A stretch of 17,034 bases of DNA from DAMCAP01 sp032059445 (GTDB lineage: Bacteria; Bacillota; Clostridia; Oscillospirales; Ruminococcaceae): positions 1-17,034 of the forward strand of contig DAMCAP010000037.1 of NCBI GenBank assembly GCA_032059445.1, written 5' to 3'. Of the stretch, positions 1-6,969 are shown in pieces. Position 1 is the first letter of the stretch. Every line of letters begins with the position of its first letter. The position numbers and the translations under genes were made by a program. The notes under the pieces are model-generated. The model was not told the DNA's origin, did no database searches, and saw only the letters and a list, made by a program, of their open reading frames with translations.

Positions 1-198
1 ATTTTTTTGATTTTTATCTACAGGGGGGCGTTTGGCTGGCTTAGAAGCCTTTTTGGGAGCCTGTACCGCCTTCTCCTCCGACACTACACGTTCTTTTGAT
101 TCCTTTTCCACCTTCGCAACCGATCTCTTTTGCGCAGAGCGATAAGGCCGACGGCGTTTAGACCCTTCGGCTGGGTTATTTGTTTTGTTTTCTTCCAC
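1..198 (-). CDS. N-terminal part of a protein with a Lys/Arg-rich extension (cut by window edge)
   Basis: An open frame of 66 codons runs off the left edge. It starts with GTG at 198-196, seven bases after a GGAGG (210-206). The visible part is low in complexity and strongly charged: a polar start (VEENKTNNPAEG), a basic cluster (SKRRRPYRSAQKRS), then alternating Lys/Glu and a Lys/Pro/Ala stretch (QAPKKASKPAKRPP). No folded domain is visible yet, and no signal peptide or membrane segment. Long basic, probably disordered N-terminal extensions of this kind occur in clostridial RNA-binding enzymes such as RNase J, Rho or IF-2, but nothing here decides between them. The gene has a strong promoter and a long, structured leader, which would fit an RNA-level feedback. 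The reading frame and start are fairly sure; the identity is unknown. Confidence 0.75.
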   Translation of the reverse strand, partial: MEENKTNNPAEGSKRRRPYRSAQKRSVAKVEKESKERVVSEEKAVQAPKKASKPAKRPPVDKNQKN

Positions 199-252
199 TG
201 TATTACCTCCAGTACATTTACAGATATTAAGATTTATACGATTATAAATAAG

Positions 253-282
253 CTCTTCTTTAAACACGTACATAAAGAAGAG
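253..282 (-). promoter_or_regulatory. 10-bp leader hairpin near the start of the left-edge gene
   Basis: CTCTTCTTTA (253-262) and TAAAGAAGAG (273-282) are perfect inverted repeats with a 10-base loop. In the minus-strand mRNA this hairpin lies about 45 nt before the GGAGG. It has no uridine tail, so it is more likely a leader or stability element than a terminator. Its role is not known. Confidence 0.4.
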
Positions 283-315
283 TATTAAACAAATGAAATG
301 AGTTGCCTCTTAAAT

Positions 316-347
316 AAAAAATAGCTTTTGACGATATACGCAAAAGC
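316..347 (-). terminator. Terminator-like hairpin inside the leader of the left-edge gene (possible attenuator)
   Basis: On the minus strand GCTTTTG (347-341) and CAAAAGC (330-324) form a 7-bp stem around a 10-nt loop, followed by TATTTTTT (323-316). This is an intrinsic-terminator layout placed between promoter and start codon, so it could act as an attenuator. The stem is AU-rich and may be weak. Confidence 0.45.
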
Positions 348-415
348 AATCAAGCCTATGGCCATATGCCAATTATCAGTATTTTATTTCTGTCCGTATC
401 ATAATCTCTCGCTTA

Positions 416-444
416 ATTGTATACGTAATTGTTGAAATTGTCAA
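416..444 (-). promoter_or_regulatory. Sigma-A-type promoter of the left-edge gene
   Basis: On the minus strand TTGACA (444-439) is followed after exactly 17 bases by TACAAT (421-416), which is 11 of 12 consensus positions. Transcription would start near 409 and give a leader of roughly 210 nt before the GTG at 198. Confidence 0.75.
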
Positions 445-569
445 TACTAGCTATGTGTTTATATAAAGTTTTAACATCATTTGGTTCCATAATCTGCCGA
501 TTGACTATTCACTCCCAAAGTCCGCTGTCCACTCTATGTACACTGCATCTTATACCTTAAGAATAGTAT

Positions 570-599
570 TTGCACTTACAGTGGTTTTAGTAGTATAAT
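570..599 (+). promoter_or_regulatory. Probable rnhA promoter
   Basis: TTGCAC (570-575) and a perfect TATAAT (594-599) are 18 bases apart. The start would be near 606, giving a leader of about 134 nt before rnhA. Confidence 0.55.
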
Positions 600-739
600 A
601 GTCAGCGCATAGGTATGATATTTAATATCTTATCAGACTACTTGATTTATAACAACCTAAGTATACTCTAGCATGGCTGGATTTTTATAAAATATACAAA
701 ACTCAAAGATACACTTAACACAAACATCTCGGAGGTAAC

Positions 740-1177
740 ATGAAAAAGGTTGAGATTTATACTGACGGAGCCTGCTCCGGCAATCCGGGGCCCGGCGGTT
801 GGGGAGCTGTGCTGATCTATAATGGTATTGAAAAAGAGCTTTCGGGTGGCGAAGCCCATACCACCAACAACCGCATGGAGCTTACCGCTGCAATCGAGGC
901 TCTAAGAGCCCTTAAAGAGCCCTGCAAAGTGACCCTCACCAGCGATTCCAAGTACTTGATTGATTCCATCCAAAAGGGCTGGGTATATGGCTGGAAGAAA
1001 AAGGGCTGGAAGAAATCCGACGGCTCTCCCGCATTAAATCCTGACCTTTGGGAACGGCTGATTGCACTGCTTGAATATAATGATGTAGAGTTCGTATGGG
1101 TCAAAGGCCATAGTGCCAACCCCTATAACGAACGCTGCGACCGCCTAGCAGTTGCTGAGAGTAAAAAATTCTTATAA
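740..1177 (+). CDS. rnhA: Ribonuclease HI
   Basis: RNase HI cleaves the RNA strand of RNA-DNA hybrids, removing R-loops and Okazaki primers. At 145 residues it has the size of a stand-alone bacterial enzyme with no extra hybrid-binding domain. The full set of active-site residues is visible: D9 in IYTDGACSGNPGPGGWG, E47 in NNRMELTA, D69 in TSDSKY, H124 in VKGHS and D134 in NERCDRLA. The spacing is almost the same as in the E. coli enzyme (D10, E48, D70, H124, D134). The basic handle region (about 80-95, GWVYGWKKKGWKKSDG) is also present. The ATG follows GGAGG at 731-735. Its own promoter is likely at 570-599. A separate promoter lies between it and iscS, so the two need not be one operon. The family assignment is safe. 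Confidence 0.97.
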   Translation: MKKVEIYTDGACSGNPGPGGWGAVLIYNGIEKELSGGEAHTTNNRMELTAAIEALRALKEPCKVTLTSDSKYLIDSIQKGWVYGWKKKGWKKSDGSPALNPDLWERLIALLEYNDVEFVWVKGHSANPYNERCDRLAVAESKKFL

Positions 1178-1203
1178 TTTCTTTATTTTTTGTATTTTTG
1201 TAC

Positions 1204-1232
1204 TTGAAATGTATACGATAATGGTATACAAT
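1204..1232 (+). promoter_or_regulatory. Sigma-A-type promoter of iscS-iscU, with a GTATAC repeat in it
   Basis: TTGAAA (1204-1209) and TACAAT (1227-1232) are 17 bases apart, so transcription should start near 1239. The palindrome GTATAC occurs twice (1211-1216 and 1224-1229), 13 bases start to start, between -35 and -10. A regulator bound there would block the promoter, but no known iron-sulfur regulator site is recognised. Confidence 0.65.
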
Positions 1233-1240
1233 GAAAATAA

Positions 1241-1284
1241 CGAAATCCCCCCGAATAAGTCGAAATCAGCTGCTTGCGGGCAGC
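1241..1284 (+). repeat. Direct repeat CGAAATC and small hairpin in the iscS leader
   Basis: CGAAATC stands at 1241-1247 and again at 1261-1267, 20 bases apart, about two helical turns. It is followed by a small GCTGC/GCAGC stem (1269-1273 with 1280-1284). Both lie in the predicted 5' leader of iscS. They may be regulatory or chance. Confidence 0.3.
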
Positions 1285-1328
1285 ATACAAATAACCTCTT
1301 ATTTTATAAATAGATTGGAGCTGCTCAC

Positions 1329-2519
1329 ATGACAAAACGAAATGTTTATGTAGATAACGCCGCCACCACTCCAGTGTCTCCCCTGGTGCTTGATGCTATG
1401 CTACCTTACCTAAAGGAAAACTTCGGAAATGCTTCAAGCGTCTACTCCAAGGGGCGTGAAGCACGGACTGCTGTCGAAAATGCAAGACAGCAGGTAGCAA
1501 CTGCACTGGGCGCAAACGAAAAAGAAATATTCTTTACCTCCTGTGGCACCGAGTCGGATAACTGGGCAATTAAAGGTGCAGCCCATGCTCAAGCCAAAAA
1601 AGGCAAGAAACACATGATCACCACAGTGTTTGAGCATCATGCTGTACTACACTGCTTTGAAACCCTTGAAAAAGAAGGCTTTGAGGCAACCTATTTAAAG
1701 GTAGATCAGGATGGTCTGATTACTGCTGAGGATGTCAAGGCAGCCCTTAGACCCGACACTGCTCTGGTGTCGATTATCTATGCCAACAACGAAATCGGCA
1801 CCGTTATGCCTATCGCCGAGATCGGTAAGGTATGCCGAGAGGCAGGCGTGCTGTTTCACACCGATGCAGTGCAGGCTGTAGGCAATGTACCCATCGATGT
1901 AGTGGCACAAAATATTGATATGCTCTCCCTCTCCGCCCACAAGCTCAACGGCCCTAAGGGCATCGGCGCACTTTTCGTCCGCAAAGGAGTGAAGATCGAC
2001 ACCTTTATGGATGGAGGAGCGCAGGAGAGAGGCCGCCGTGCAGGTACCGAAAACGTAGCCAGCATCGTAGCTCTGGGCGCAGCAATCGAGTACGCAACCA
2101 CACATCTTGAGGAGCGAGTCGCCAAGAAGCTCAAGCTGCGTGATCGCTATATTGAGACAATTTTATCCACCATTCCTCGTACCCGCCTAAATGGCAGCAG
2201 AGCCCATAGACTCCCCGGCAACACCAACATTAGCTTCGAGGGCATCGAGGGTGAAGCACTTCTGCTGATGCTTGATATGAATGGCATCTGCGCTTCTTCA
2301 GGCTCTGCCTGCACCTCTGGCTCCCTTGATCCAAGCCATGTGCTGCTTTCCATCGGGCTGCCTCACGAGATCGCCCACGGCTCCCTGAGAGTTACCTTCG
2401 GTGACTTCAACACAGAGGAAGACCTGGACTATATCCTTGAGGTACTGCCGGGCATCATCTCGAGGCTGCGCTCTATGTCCCCTGTATGGGAGCAACTGAT
2501 GAAAGAAGAAAATAAATAG
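1329..2519 (+). CDS. iscS: Cysteine desulfurase (IscS/NifS type)
   Basis: This PLP enzyme takes sulfur from L-cysteine as a persulfide and gives alanine; the sulfur goes to Fe-S cluster assembly and thiolated tRNAs. The 396-residue length fits group I desulfurases. Visible motifs are the N-terminal YVDNAATTP, cofactor-stacking H104 in FEHHAV, D179 and Q182 in HTDAVQ, the PLP Schiff-base lysine K205 in SAHK, and the catalytic loop SSGSACTSGSLDPSHVL with nucleophile C328. The long C328 loop marks an IscS/NifS enzyme rather than SufS. The start ATG follows a weak TTGGAG. The gene is followed after 60 bases by the scaffold gene iscU, with which it should be co-transcribed. The usual clostridial neighbour, an Rrf2/IscR regulator, is absent directly upstream, where rnhA lies. 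I cannot tell the IscS and NifS names apart from sequence alone. Confidence 0.95.
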   Translation: MTKRNVYVDNAATTPVSPLVLDAMLPYLKENFGNASSVYSKGREARTAVENARQQVATALGANEKEIFFTSCGTESDNWAIKGAAHAQAKKGKKHMITTVFEHHAVLHCFETLEKEGFEATYLKVDQDGLITAEDVKAALRPDTALVSIIYANNEIGTVMPIAEIGKVCREAGVLFHTDAVQAVGNVPIDVVAQNIDMLSLSAHKLNGPKGIGALFVRKGVKIDTFMDGGAQERGRRAGTENVASIVALGAAIEYATTHLEERVAKKLKLRDRYIETILSTIPRTRLNGSRAHRLPGNTNISFEGIEGEALLLMLDMNGICASSGSACTSGSLDPSHVLLSIGLPHEIAHGSLRVTFGDFNTEEDLDYILEVLPGIISRLRSMSPVWEQLMKEENK

Positions 2520-2579
2520 GAATAATACCACGGATTAACACATAGATATAGGAAACTTATCATACGGAGGATAAATAAA

Positions 2580-3014
2580 ATGATGTATTCAAATAAAGTC
2601 ATGGAGCATTTTGCAAACCCTAAGAATGTAGGAGAGCTTCTGGACGCTGACGGCATCGGAGAGGTTGGCAACGCAACCTGCGGCGATATCATGAAGATGT
2701 ATATCAAGGTAGAGGATAACGTCATCACCGACGTACGCTTCAAGACCTTTGGCTGCGGCGCCGCAATCGCCACCAGCTCCATCGCTACTGAGATGATCAA
2801 GGGGTCTACCATCGAAGAAGCCCTTAAGCTAACCAACAAGGCAGTAGTGGAGGCTCTAGATGGCCTGCCACCAGTAAAGGTGCACTGTTCTGTCCTTGCT
2901 GAGCAGGCTGTACGATCAGCTATTGCAGACTATTACCGCAGACAGGGCATTGACCCTACTCCCATCGTAGGCGAGATTCCCGAGCATGAAGCCTGCCATC
3001 ACCACGCTCACTAG
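2580..3014 (+). CDS. iscU: Iron-sulfur cluster scaffold protein (IscU/NifU N-terminal type)
   Basis: The protein is the scaffold on which a 2Fe-2S cluster is built from sulfur delivered by the desulfurase. It is 144 residues, a single IscU-like domain. The three cluster-ligand cysteines are C34 (NATCGD, with D36 beside it), C59 (FGCGAA) and C103 (PPVKVHCSVLAEQA); the LPPVK-x-HCS-x-LAE segment is the family hallmark and includes the chaperone-binding LPPVK. The C-terminus is unusual, ending EHEACHHHAH, with four histidines and an extra cysteine in the last eight residues, which could bind metal. The ATG at 2580 follows GGAGG (2566-2570) by nine bases; a second ATG directly after it would also work. 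A strong terminator ends the iscS-iscU unit just downstream, and no HscA, HscB or ferredoxin genes are attached. Confidence 0.95.
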   Translation: MMYSNKVMEHFANPKNVGELLDADGIGEVGNATCGDIMKMYIKVEDNVITDVRFKTFGCGAAIATSSIATEMIKGSTIEEALKLTNKAVVEALDGLPPVKVHCSVLAEQAVRSAIADYYRRQGIDPTPIVGEIPEHEACHHHAH

Positions 3015-3025
3015 TAGCCTTATAT

Positions 3026-3066
3026 AAAGTGGTATCTGTTGTTACTACAGGTATCACTTTTGTTTT
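3026..3066 (+). terminator. Intrinsic terminator of iscS-iscU
   Basis: A 14-bp stem (3026-3039 with 3047-3060, two G-U pairs, 7-nt loop) starts 12 bases after the iscU stop and runs into TTTTGTTTT. Confidence 0.85.
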
Positions 3067-3093
3067 GCTCCTTAAGATTAAATTATGTAAAAT
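3065..3093 (+). promoter_or_regulatory. Probable promoter of the small membrane protein gene
   Basis: TTGCTC (3065-3070) and TAAAAT (3088-3093) are 17 bases apart. The -35 overlaps the T tract of the iscU terminator. Transcription would start at about 3100, which argues against a TTG start codon at 3099. Confidence 0.5.
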
Positions 3094-3098
3094 GCTGA

Positions 3099-3138
3099 TT
3101 GCAGCAAGGAGTTACAAAGAAAGACTCAATTGCTGCAA
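3099..3138 (+). promoter_or_regulatory. 5' leader hairpin of the small membrane protein gene
   Basis: TTGCAGCAA (3099-3107) pairs perfectly with TTGCTGCAA (3130-3138). Inside it GAGTT (3109-3113) pairs with GACTC (3123-3127), with one G-U. The result is a two-part stem with a 9-base loop at the very 5' end of the predicted mRNA, followed by a short CTTTT. It could stabilise the message or regulate it. Confidence 0.4.
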
Positions 3139-3164
3139 AGCTTTTGACTAAAGTAGGATGGATT

Positions 3165-3524
3165 ATGCTTAAGAATATCAAAAAAATTACTTATGTATCT
3201 AGCAGCTTATTTTTGCTATTGATCGTGTTTATACTGCTTGCCGATCAGTTTGCTTGGTCAATTGGTTCTTGGATTATACCCCTCATTCTCCTAAGCTTGC
3301 TTTTTACTCTCTTGTCAATGCTGGTAGTTTCAATCATCTCCATATCACAATCGATACAAAAGCATGGCGTGGTATATGTTATTCGCAGTATACTTACAAA
3401 CTGGTTGATCCTTCTCGCAATTTCCCTTACTGTGGCATTTATCAAAAAAGAGCTTGATCTAACTATTATCCTCTATTCCACCCTTGCACTTTCTGTGTTG
3501 AGTCATCCATATACACAAAAATAA
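3165..3524 (+). CDS. Small multi-pass membrane protein, function unknown
   Basis: I do not recognise this family. From the ATG at 3165 the product is 119 residues and almost entirely hydrophobic, with about four membrane segments: roughly 10-30 (SSSLFLLLIVFILLADQFAW), 34-56, 71-88 and 93-110. A short basic start (MLKNIKKI) suggests the N-terminus is cytoplasmic. Loops are short and there is no catalytic-looking motif. The frame stays open upstream to a TTG at 3099, which would add 22 residues, but that TTG lies in a hairpin at the predicted transcription start and has no ribosome binding site. The ATG at 3165 has a modest AGGATGG before it, so I prefer it. The gene sits alone between two terminators with its own promoter. 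That it is a real gene is likely but not certain. Confidence 0.6.
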   Translation: MLKNIKKITYVSSSLFLLLIVFILLADQFAWSIGSWIIPLILLSLLFTLLSMLVVSIISISQSIQKHGVVYVIRSILTNWLILLAISLTVAFIKKELDLTIILYSTLALSVLSHPYTQK

Positions 3525-3552
3525 AAAACCACCCCCTTGAGGGTGGGTTTTT
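3523..3552. terminator. Bidirectional intrinsic terminator between convergent genes
   Basis: CCACCC (3529-3534) pairs with GGGTGG (3541-3546), extended by an A run on the left and a T run on the right (one A-G mismatch). It overlaps the stop codon of the plus-strand gene. On the minus strand the hairpin is followed by TTTTTTATTTTTG, so it also serves the 3646-4863 gene. Confidence 0.8.
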
Positions 3553-3573
3553 CACGGACTATCGACCTAAGCG

Positions 3574-3605
3574 AAAGCCAGTACCATAAGGTGCTGGCTT
3601 TCTTT
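3574..3605 (+). terminator. Second hairpin between the convergent genes
   Basis: AAAGCCAGTACC (3574-3585) pairs with GGTGCTGGCTTT (3590-3601), a 12-bp stem with one G-U and an ATAA loop, followed by CTTTATG. It works best as a plus-strand terminator backing up the one at 3523-3552; on the minus strand the U tail is poor. Confidence 0.6.
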
Positions 3606-3645
3606 ATGATATAGCTTTGTTATGCTCGATTACCTCAACGGCTTT

Positions 3646-4863
3646 TTAGGCATCTTTTGTAGTTTTGGTATGAGTAGGCGTATCACCTACATATGCCTCA
3701 GTTGCGGTAGGCAGGTTTTTGTTACTTAAGCGTGCTGCCACTGCCTCTTGTAGCAACCAGAAGATCACGCCAGTAGTAGGCACACCCACCACCATACCGG
3801 GCACACCAAACAACCCACCAAAAAGCAGGATGGCGAAGATTACCCAAAATGCCGACAAGCCGGTAGAATCGCCCAAGATCATTGGGCCAATCACATTACC
3901 GTCGAGCTGCTGGAGGATAATAATAAACACCACAAAGAGATATGCCTGCATAGGCGACTCAATGAAGATAATCAGAAAGCTGGGGATCGCGCCAAAAAAC
4001 GGCCCAAAAAACGGTATGATGTTGGTAACACCCACGATAAAGCTGACCAACACAGTATTGGGCATGTTCATCACAGAAAGCCCCGCAAAGCAGATCAAGC
4101 CGATGATCAGCGAGTCTACAATCTTGCCACTAATAAAGCCTCCAAACATCCGATCGGCTGTGCGGCAGATAGAGAGAATTCTGTGGACAGAGGGAGAAGA
4201 CATGAAGGCATATAGCATCTTTTTGGTCTGAGCGGCAAATTTCTCTTTAGAGGCCAGCACATAGATCGATATGATCATCGCCATGATTCCCCTAAACAAG
4301 CTAGAGGTGACACCCACAGTAAAATTAAACACCGCAGGCAGCATAGCGGTCATTGCACCAAAGAGTGCTTCCACGCTGTCACCCGCAAAGTTGACAATCT
4401 TATTCATATAATCCGGAGGAATTACTCCCTCGGGGATGCTCTCAAACAGCTCTCTGACCAGCTTCTCAGCCAGTGCAGTATACTCTGATAGATTAGAAAC
4501 GATGCCGTATACACTTACTACAACCTGAGGAATGATGATCATCAAAAATCCTACCACCACAAGCACAGCTGTGGCATAGGTGAGCAGTACTCCAAAGATA
4601 CGCACAAGCTTAGGCTTGATTTTCTTCCCGCCCGTGAGCTTGGGCAGCAGCTTACGCTCGTAGAAATTCATGATTGGGTTGAGCAGATATGCAATGATCA
4701 GGCCATAAAAAATCGGCCGAATCGGGTTTATAACGTTGACAAACAGCTTTTTGGCAGTGGCGAAGTTATTGACCCCATAAAAAAATAAGATCGCGCCTGC
4801 AAGTACCAAAAAAGCATATACTGCAATTGTGGTAAATCGCCTATTCCATTCGATTTTTAACAT
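3646..4863 (-). CDS. AI-2E family (PerM-like) membrane transporter
   Basis: The 405-residue membrane protein belongs to the AI-2E/PerM exporter family (PF01594). Members export small molecules, and in a few cases AI-2 or sodium, but the substrate of most is not known. Two N-terminal helices (about 10-55) are followed by a basic stretch (KLLPKLTGGKKIKPK), a long middle helix and a soluble region near 130-190. The typical C-terminal block of helices then appears: NIIPFFGPFFGAIPS, LQQLDGNVIGPMILG and GLFGVPGMVVGVP. These glycine/proline-rich segments are the family hallmark. The open frame starts with a TTG at 4875, but the GGAGG there is inside that frame and stands just before the ATG at 4863-4861, which I take as the start. 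It lies 110 bases after the ABC-F gene on the same strand and may be its operon partner. The C-terminal tail is polar (THTKTTKDA). Confidence 0.9.
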   Translation of the reverse strand: MLKIEWNRRFTTIAVYAFLVLAGAILFFYGVNNFATAKKLFVNVINPIRPIFYGLIIAYLLNPIMNFYERKLLPKLTGGKKIKPKLVRIFGVLLTYATAVLVVVGFLMIIIPQVVVSVYGIVSNLSEYTALAEKLVRELFESIPEGVIPPDYMNKIVNFAGDSVEALFGAMTAMLPAVFNFTVGVTSSLFRGIMAMIISIYVLASKEKFAAQTKKMLYAFMSSPSVHRILSICRTADRMFGGFISGKIVDSLIIGLICFAGLSVMNMPNTVLVSFIVGVTNIIPFFGPFFGAIPSFLIIFIESPMQAYLFVVFIIILQQLDGNVIGPMILGDSTGLSAFWVIFAILLFGGLFGVPGMVVGVPTTGVIFWLLQEAVAARLSNKNLPTATEAYVGDTPTHTKTTKDA

Positions 4864-4921
4864 AGTTTCCTCCAAACTCCCTTGTGTTGCTTATGCTGTT
4901 GCACAGCAAGTCCATCGATGC

Positions 4922-4980
4922 CCTGTTTAGAGCCTTCTTACAGTATACGCTAGTTTCCACAGGAATATCCTATTTAGAGC
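4922..4980. repeat. Imperfect 12-bp direct repeat around the ABC-F stop codon
   Basis: CCTGTTTAGAGC (4922-4933) and CCTATTTAGAGC (4969-4980) differ in one base and are 47 bases apart start to start. The second copy contains the stop codon of the minus-strand ABC-F gene. It may be a remnant of a small duplication; no function is suggested. Confidence 0.35.
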
Positions 4981-6881
4981 ACCGAGGCTTCCCATTCCTC
5001 ATACAAAGCTTCCAAGAGCAGTCGGGTATTGTCCAGCTCTTCGGCAATCTTGGCAAGCTCTACATAATCACTGGAATAATCAGGGTCACTAAGCTTCTGC
5101 TCAAGTAATCCGATCTGCTCCTCGGCTTCATGGATTTCCTGCTCCAATTGCAGGATGCGCCGTTTGGCTGCTACTTCTTCGCTACGCTGCTTCTTGCTTC
5201 GATAATGAGCGTTGGTATTGGTGGCCGCTTGGGGTTTCTCCTTGACCGGCTCCGGCTTTTGGCTCTCGGCCGATTGCATATATGCGTCAAATCCCCCGTT
5301 AAAGCTGACCACCCGATCGGCAAACACCTCGATAATGCGGCTAGGCAAGCGATTTAGCAAATATCGATCATGGCTCACCACAATCAGTGTGCCATCATAC
5401 TCCATCAAGGCTTTGTCAAGCGCTTCTTTTGCCATAATATCCAGATGATTGGTAGGCTCGTCCATCACCATCACATTCCCATGCTCCAGTGTTACAATCC
5501 CCAGCTTCAGCTTAGCTCGCTCCCCGCCCGAGAGCACTGCGACTTTTTTATAGACATCTTCTTTGGTAAGCCTCAGACTACCCAACAGGTTCCTCACATC
5601 CTGCTCATACATCGTAGGGTGACGATCCCAGAGCTCGTCTAGAGCGGTTTTGCTCATGCTCAGGTCACTATCCTCCTGATCAAAATAAGCAAGCCTTACA
5701 TTGCGCCCCCATTCGATTTCTCCTTTTTGCGCTTTGATCCTATTGACCAGAGCTTTGAGTAGAGAGGACTTTCCGATCCCGTTTTCTCCGATAATCGCTA
5801 CCTTTTCACCCCGTGTGATATGCATATCCAGCTCCTCAAAGAGCTTCTTGGCGCTCTGCCCCTCCCCAACAGTTAGGGATAAGCCTTGCACCTTCAACAC
5901 ATCCTTTACAGGCTTAAGGGTAGTTTCAAACCGAAAGAACGGAGGCTTTGGCGGCATCGCAGGAGGCGGTGCTTCTTCCAGATGCTCGATCATCCGCAGC
6001 CTGCTGCGAGCACTTGCCGCAGTGGTGGCGCGGACGATGTTTCGGTCATGATACTCCTGGAGCCGTGCGATCTCCGACATACGAAAGTCATATTCTTTTT
6101 GCATACGCTCCAGACGCTCAGCTTTGAGCTCTAGGAACTTACTATAAGAAGCAGGGTAAGGAATGATCTTCTTTTCTTCTACCTCCCAGGTCTGATTGGT
6201 GACCCGATCTAAGAAATATCGGTCATGAGAAACAGCAATAATCGCGCCTTTAAAGCTACTCAGATACCCCTCCAACCACATCAGCATGCGGAAGTCGAGA
6301 TGGTTGGTCGCCTCGTCGAGGATCAGCAAATCGGGGGACTCCAATAGCAGCTTTGCCAGCGCAAGCCTCGTACGCTCCCCTCCGCTTAAAGTAGAGATCA
6401 CCGTAGAGCGGTCGAAGCTACCAAACCCCATCCCAGTCAGTACGGTATTGATCCGCACATCGGCTCCATAGCCATCTCTGGCCTCATACTCCGCCTGTAA
6501 GCGGTCATAGTGCTCCTTGGCTGTATGATAGTCGCTGCTACTGTGATCTGCGATCTCCCCCAGTCGCTCTCCTGCTTTAAGGAGTAGCCCCTCCAGCTCG
6601 TATACACGACTTAAAGCAGAGCGCATCTCTTCGGTAATGCTTGCGTTTAAGTTCAACCCGCTGTTTTGGCGAAAGTACCCGATCTTGAGCCCATTGGCCC
6701 TGAAGATATCGCCCTTGTCGGCATCGAGATCACCGGAAATCATATTTAACAGAGTCGATTTCCCTGCGCCGTTGGTACCGATCAGCGCAATTTTATCCCC
6801 TTTATCGATCGTTAAGCTAATTCGCTCAAAGATCACCTCTGCTCCATAGCTTTTTGCTACTTCGCTTAATGATACTAGCAT
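4974..6881 (-). CDS. ABC-F type ATPase (YdiF-like translation factor)
   Basis: ABC-F proteins have two fused ATPase domains and no membrane part; they bind the ribosomal E site and help stalled ribosomes or, in some members, protect against antibiotics. The first ATPase domain shows Walker A GTNGAGKST (35-43), signature LSGGE (165-169), Walker B LLILDE (185-190) and switch H219. The second shows GENGIGKSS (365-373), LSGGE (450-454) and VMVMDE with DEPTNHLD (474-481). The linker that reaches the peptidyl-transferase centre is about 242-330 and contains a run of prolines (APPPAMPPKPP). A C-terminal coiled coil fills about 565-630. The 635-residue length and layout fit B. subtilis YdiF. One oddity is DEATNHLD rather than DEPTNHLD in domain 1. 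The ATG follows AAGGTGG. A leader hairpin lies upstream. Confidence 0.93.
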   Translation of the reverse strand: MLVSLSEVAKSYGAEVIFERISLTIDKGDKIALIGTNGAGKSTLLNMISGDLDADKGDIFRANGLKIGYFRQNSGLNLNASITEEMRSALSRVYELEGLLLKAGERLGEIADHSSSDYHTAKEHYDRLQAEYEARDGYGADVRINTVLTGMGFGSFDRSTVISTLSGGERTRLALAKLLLESPDLLILDEATNHLDFRMLMWLEGYLSSFKGAIIAVSHDRYFLDRVTNQTWEVEEKKIIPYPASYSKFLELKAERLERMQKEYDFRMSEIARLQEYHDRNIVRATTAASARSRLRMIEHLEEAPPPAMPPKPPFFRFETTLKPVKDVLKVQGLSLTVGEGQSAKKLFEELDMHITRGEKVAIIGENGIGKSSLLKALVNRIKAQKGEIEWGRNVRLAYFDQEDSDLSMSKTALDELWDRHPTMYEQDVRNLLGSLRLTKEDVYKKVAVLSGGERAKLKLGIVTLEHGNVMVMDEPTNHLDIMAKEALDKALMEYDGTLIVVSHDRYLLNRLPSRIIEVFADRVVSFNGGFDAYMQSAESQKPEPVKEKPQAATNTNAHYRSKKQRSEEVAAKRRILQLEQEIHEAEEQIGLLEQKLSDPDYSSDYVELAKIAEELDNTRLLLEALYEEWEASVL

Positions 6882-6938
6882 ATTCTACCACCTTTAGTGT
6901 CATAGATTCCACGCTATGCCTCTGTCAGCTGGTTATGC

Positions 6939-6969
6939 CCCCTCTGCTTTATGTAAGCAACGATAGGGG
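6939..6969 (-). promoter_or_regulatory. Leader hairpin upstream of the ABC-F gene
   Basis: CCCCT (6939-6943) pairs with AGGGG (6965-6969), and inside it TGCTT (6945-6949) pairs with AAGCA (6955-6959). The hairpin ends about 58 bases before the ABC-F start codon and is not followed by a U tract. A 12-codon open frame overlaps it. An attenuation role is possible, since several ABC-F resistance genes are controlled that way. Confidence 0.35.

Larger units (their letters stand above)
199..739. other. 541-bp AT-rich divergent intergenic region
   Basis: No credible coding frame is seen here. The left part (199-444) holds the leader and promoter of the minus-strand gene, including two hairpins. The right part holds the probable rnhA promoter (570-599) and a leader of about 130 nt. 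A short palindrome, GATAT-TTA-ATATC at 617-629, lies just after the predicted rnhA transcription start and could be an operator or simply AT-rich chance. The part from 445 to 569 shows nothing I can name. Confidence 0.6.

Noticed and set aside
438..467. Plus-strand promoter TTGTCA with TATAAA
   Set aside because: The spacer is 18 bases and the -35 is the complement of the much better minus-strand TTGACA-17-TACAAT. The rnhA promoter at 570-599 is nearer and stronger.
1695..2134. Long open frames on the minus strand of iscS
   Set aside because: They are shadows of a clearly identified gene and show no ribosome binding site or recognisable protein.
3099..3164. TTG start adding 22 residues to the small membrane protein
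   Set aside because: The TTG coincides with the predicted transcription start and is part of a hairpin; no ribosome binding site precedes it.
3719..4231. 170-codon plus-strand frame opposite the AI-2E permease gene
   Set aside because: It lies wholly inside a well-supported gene, with composition typical of the antisense of membrane codons.
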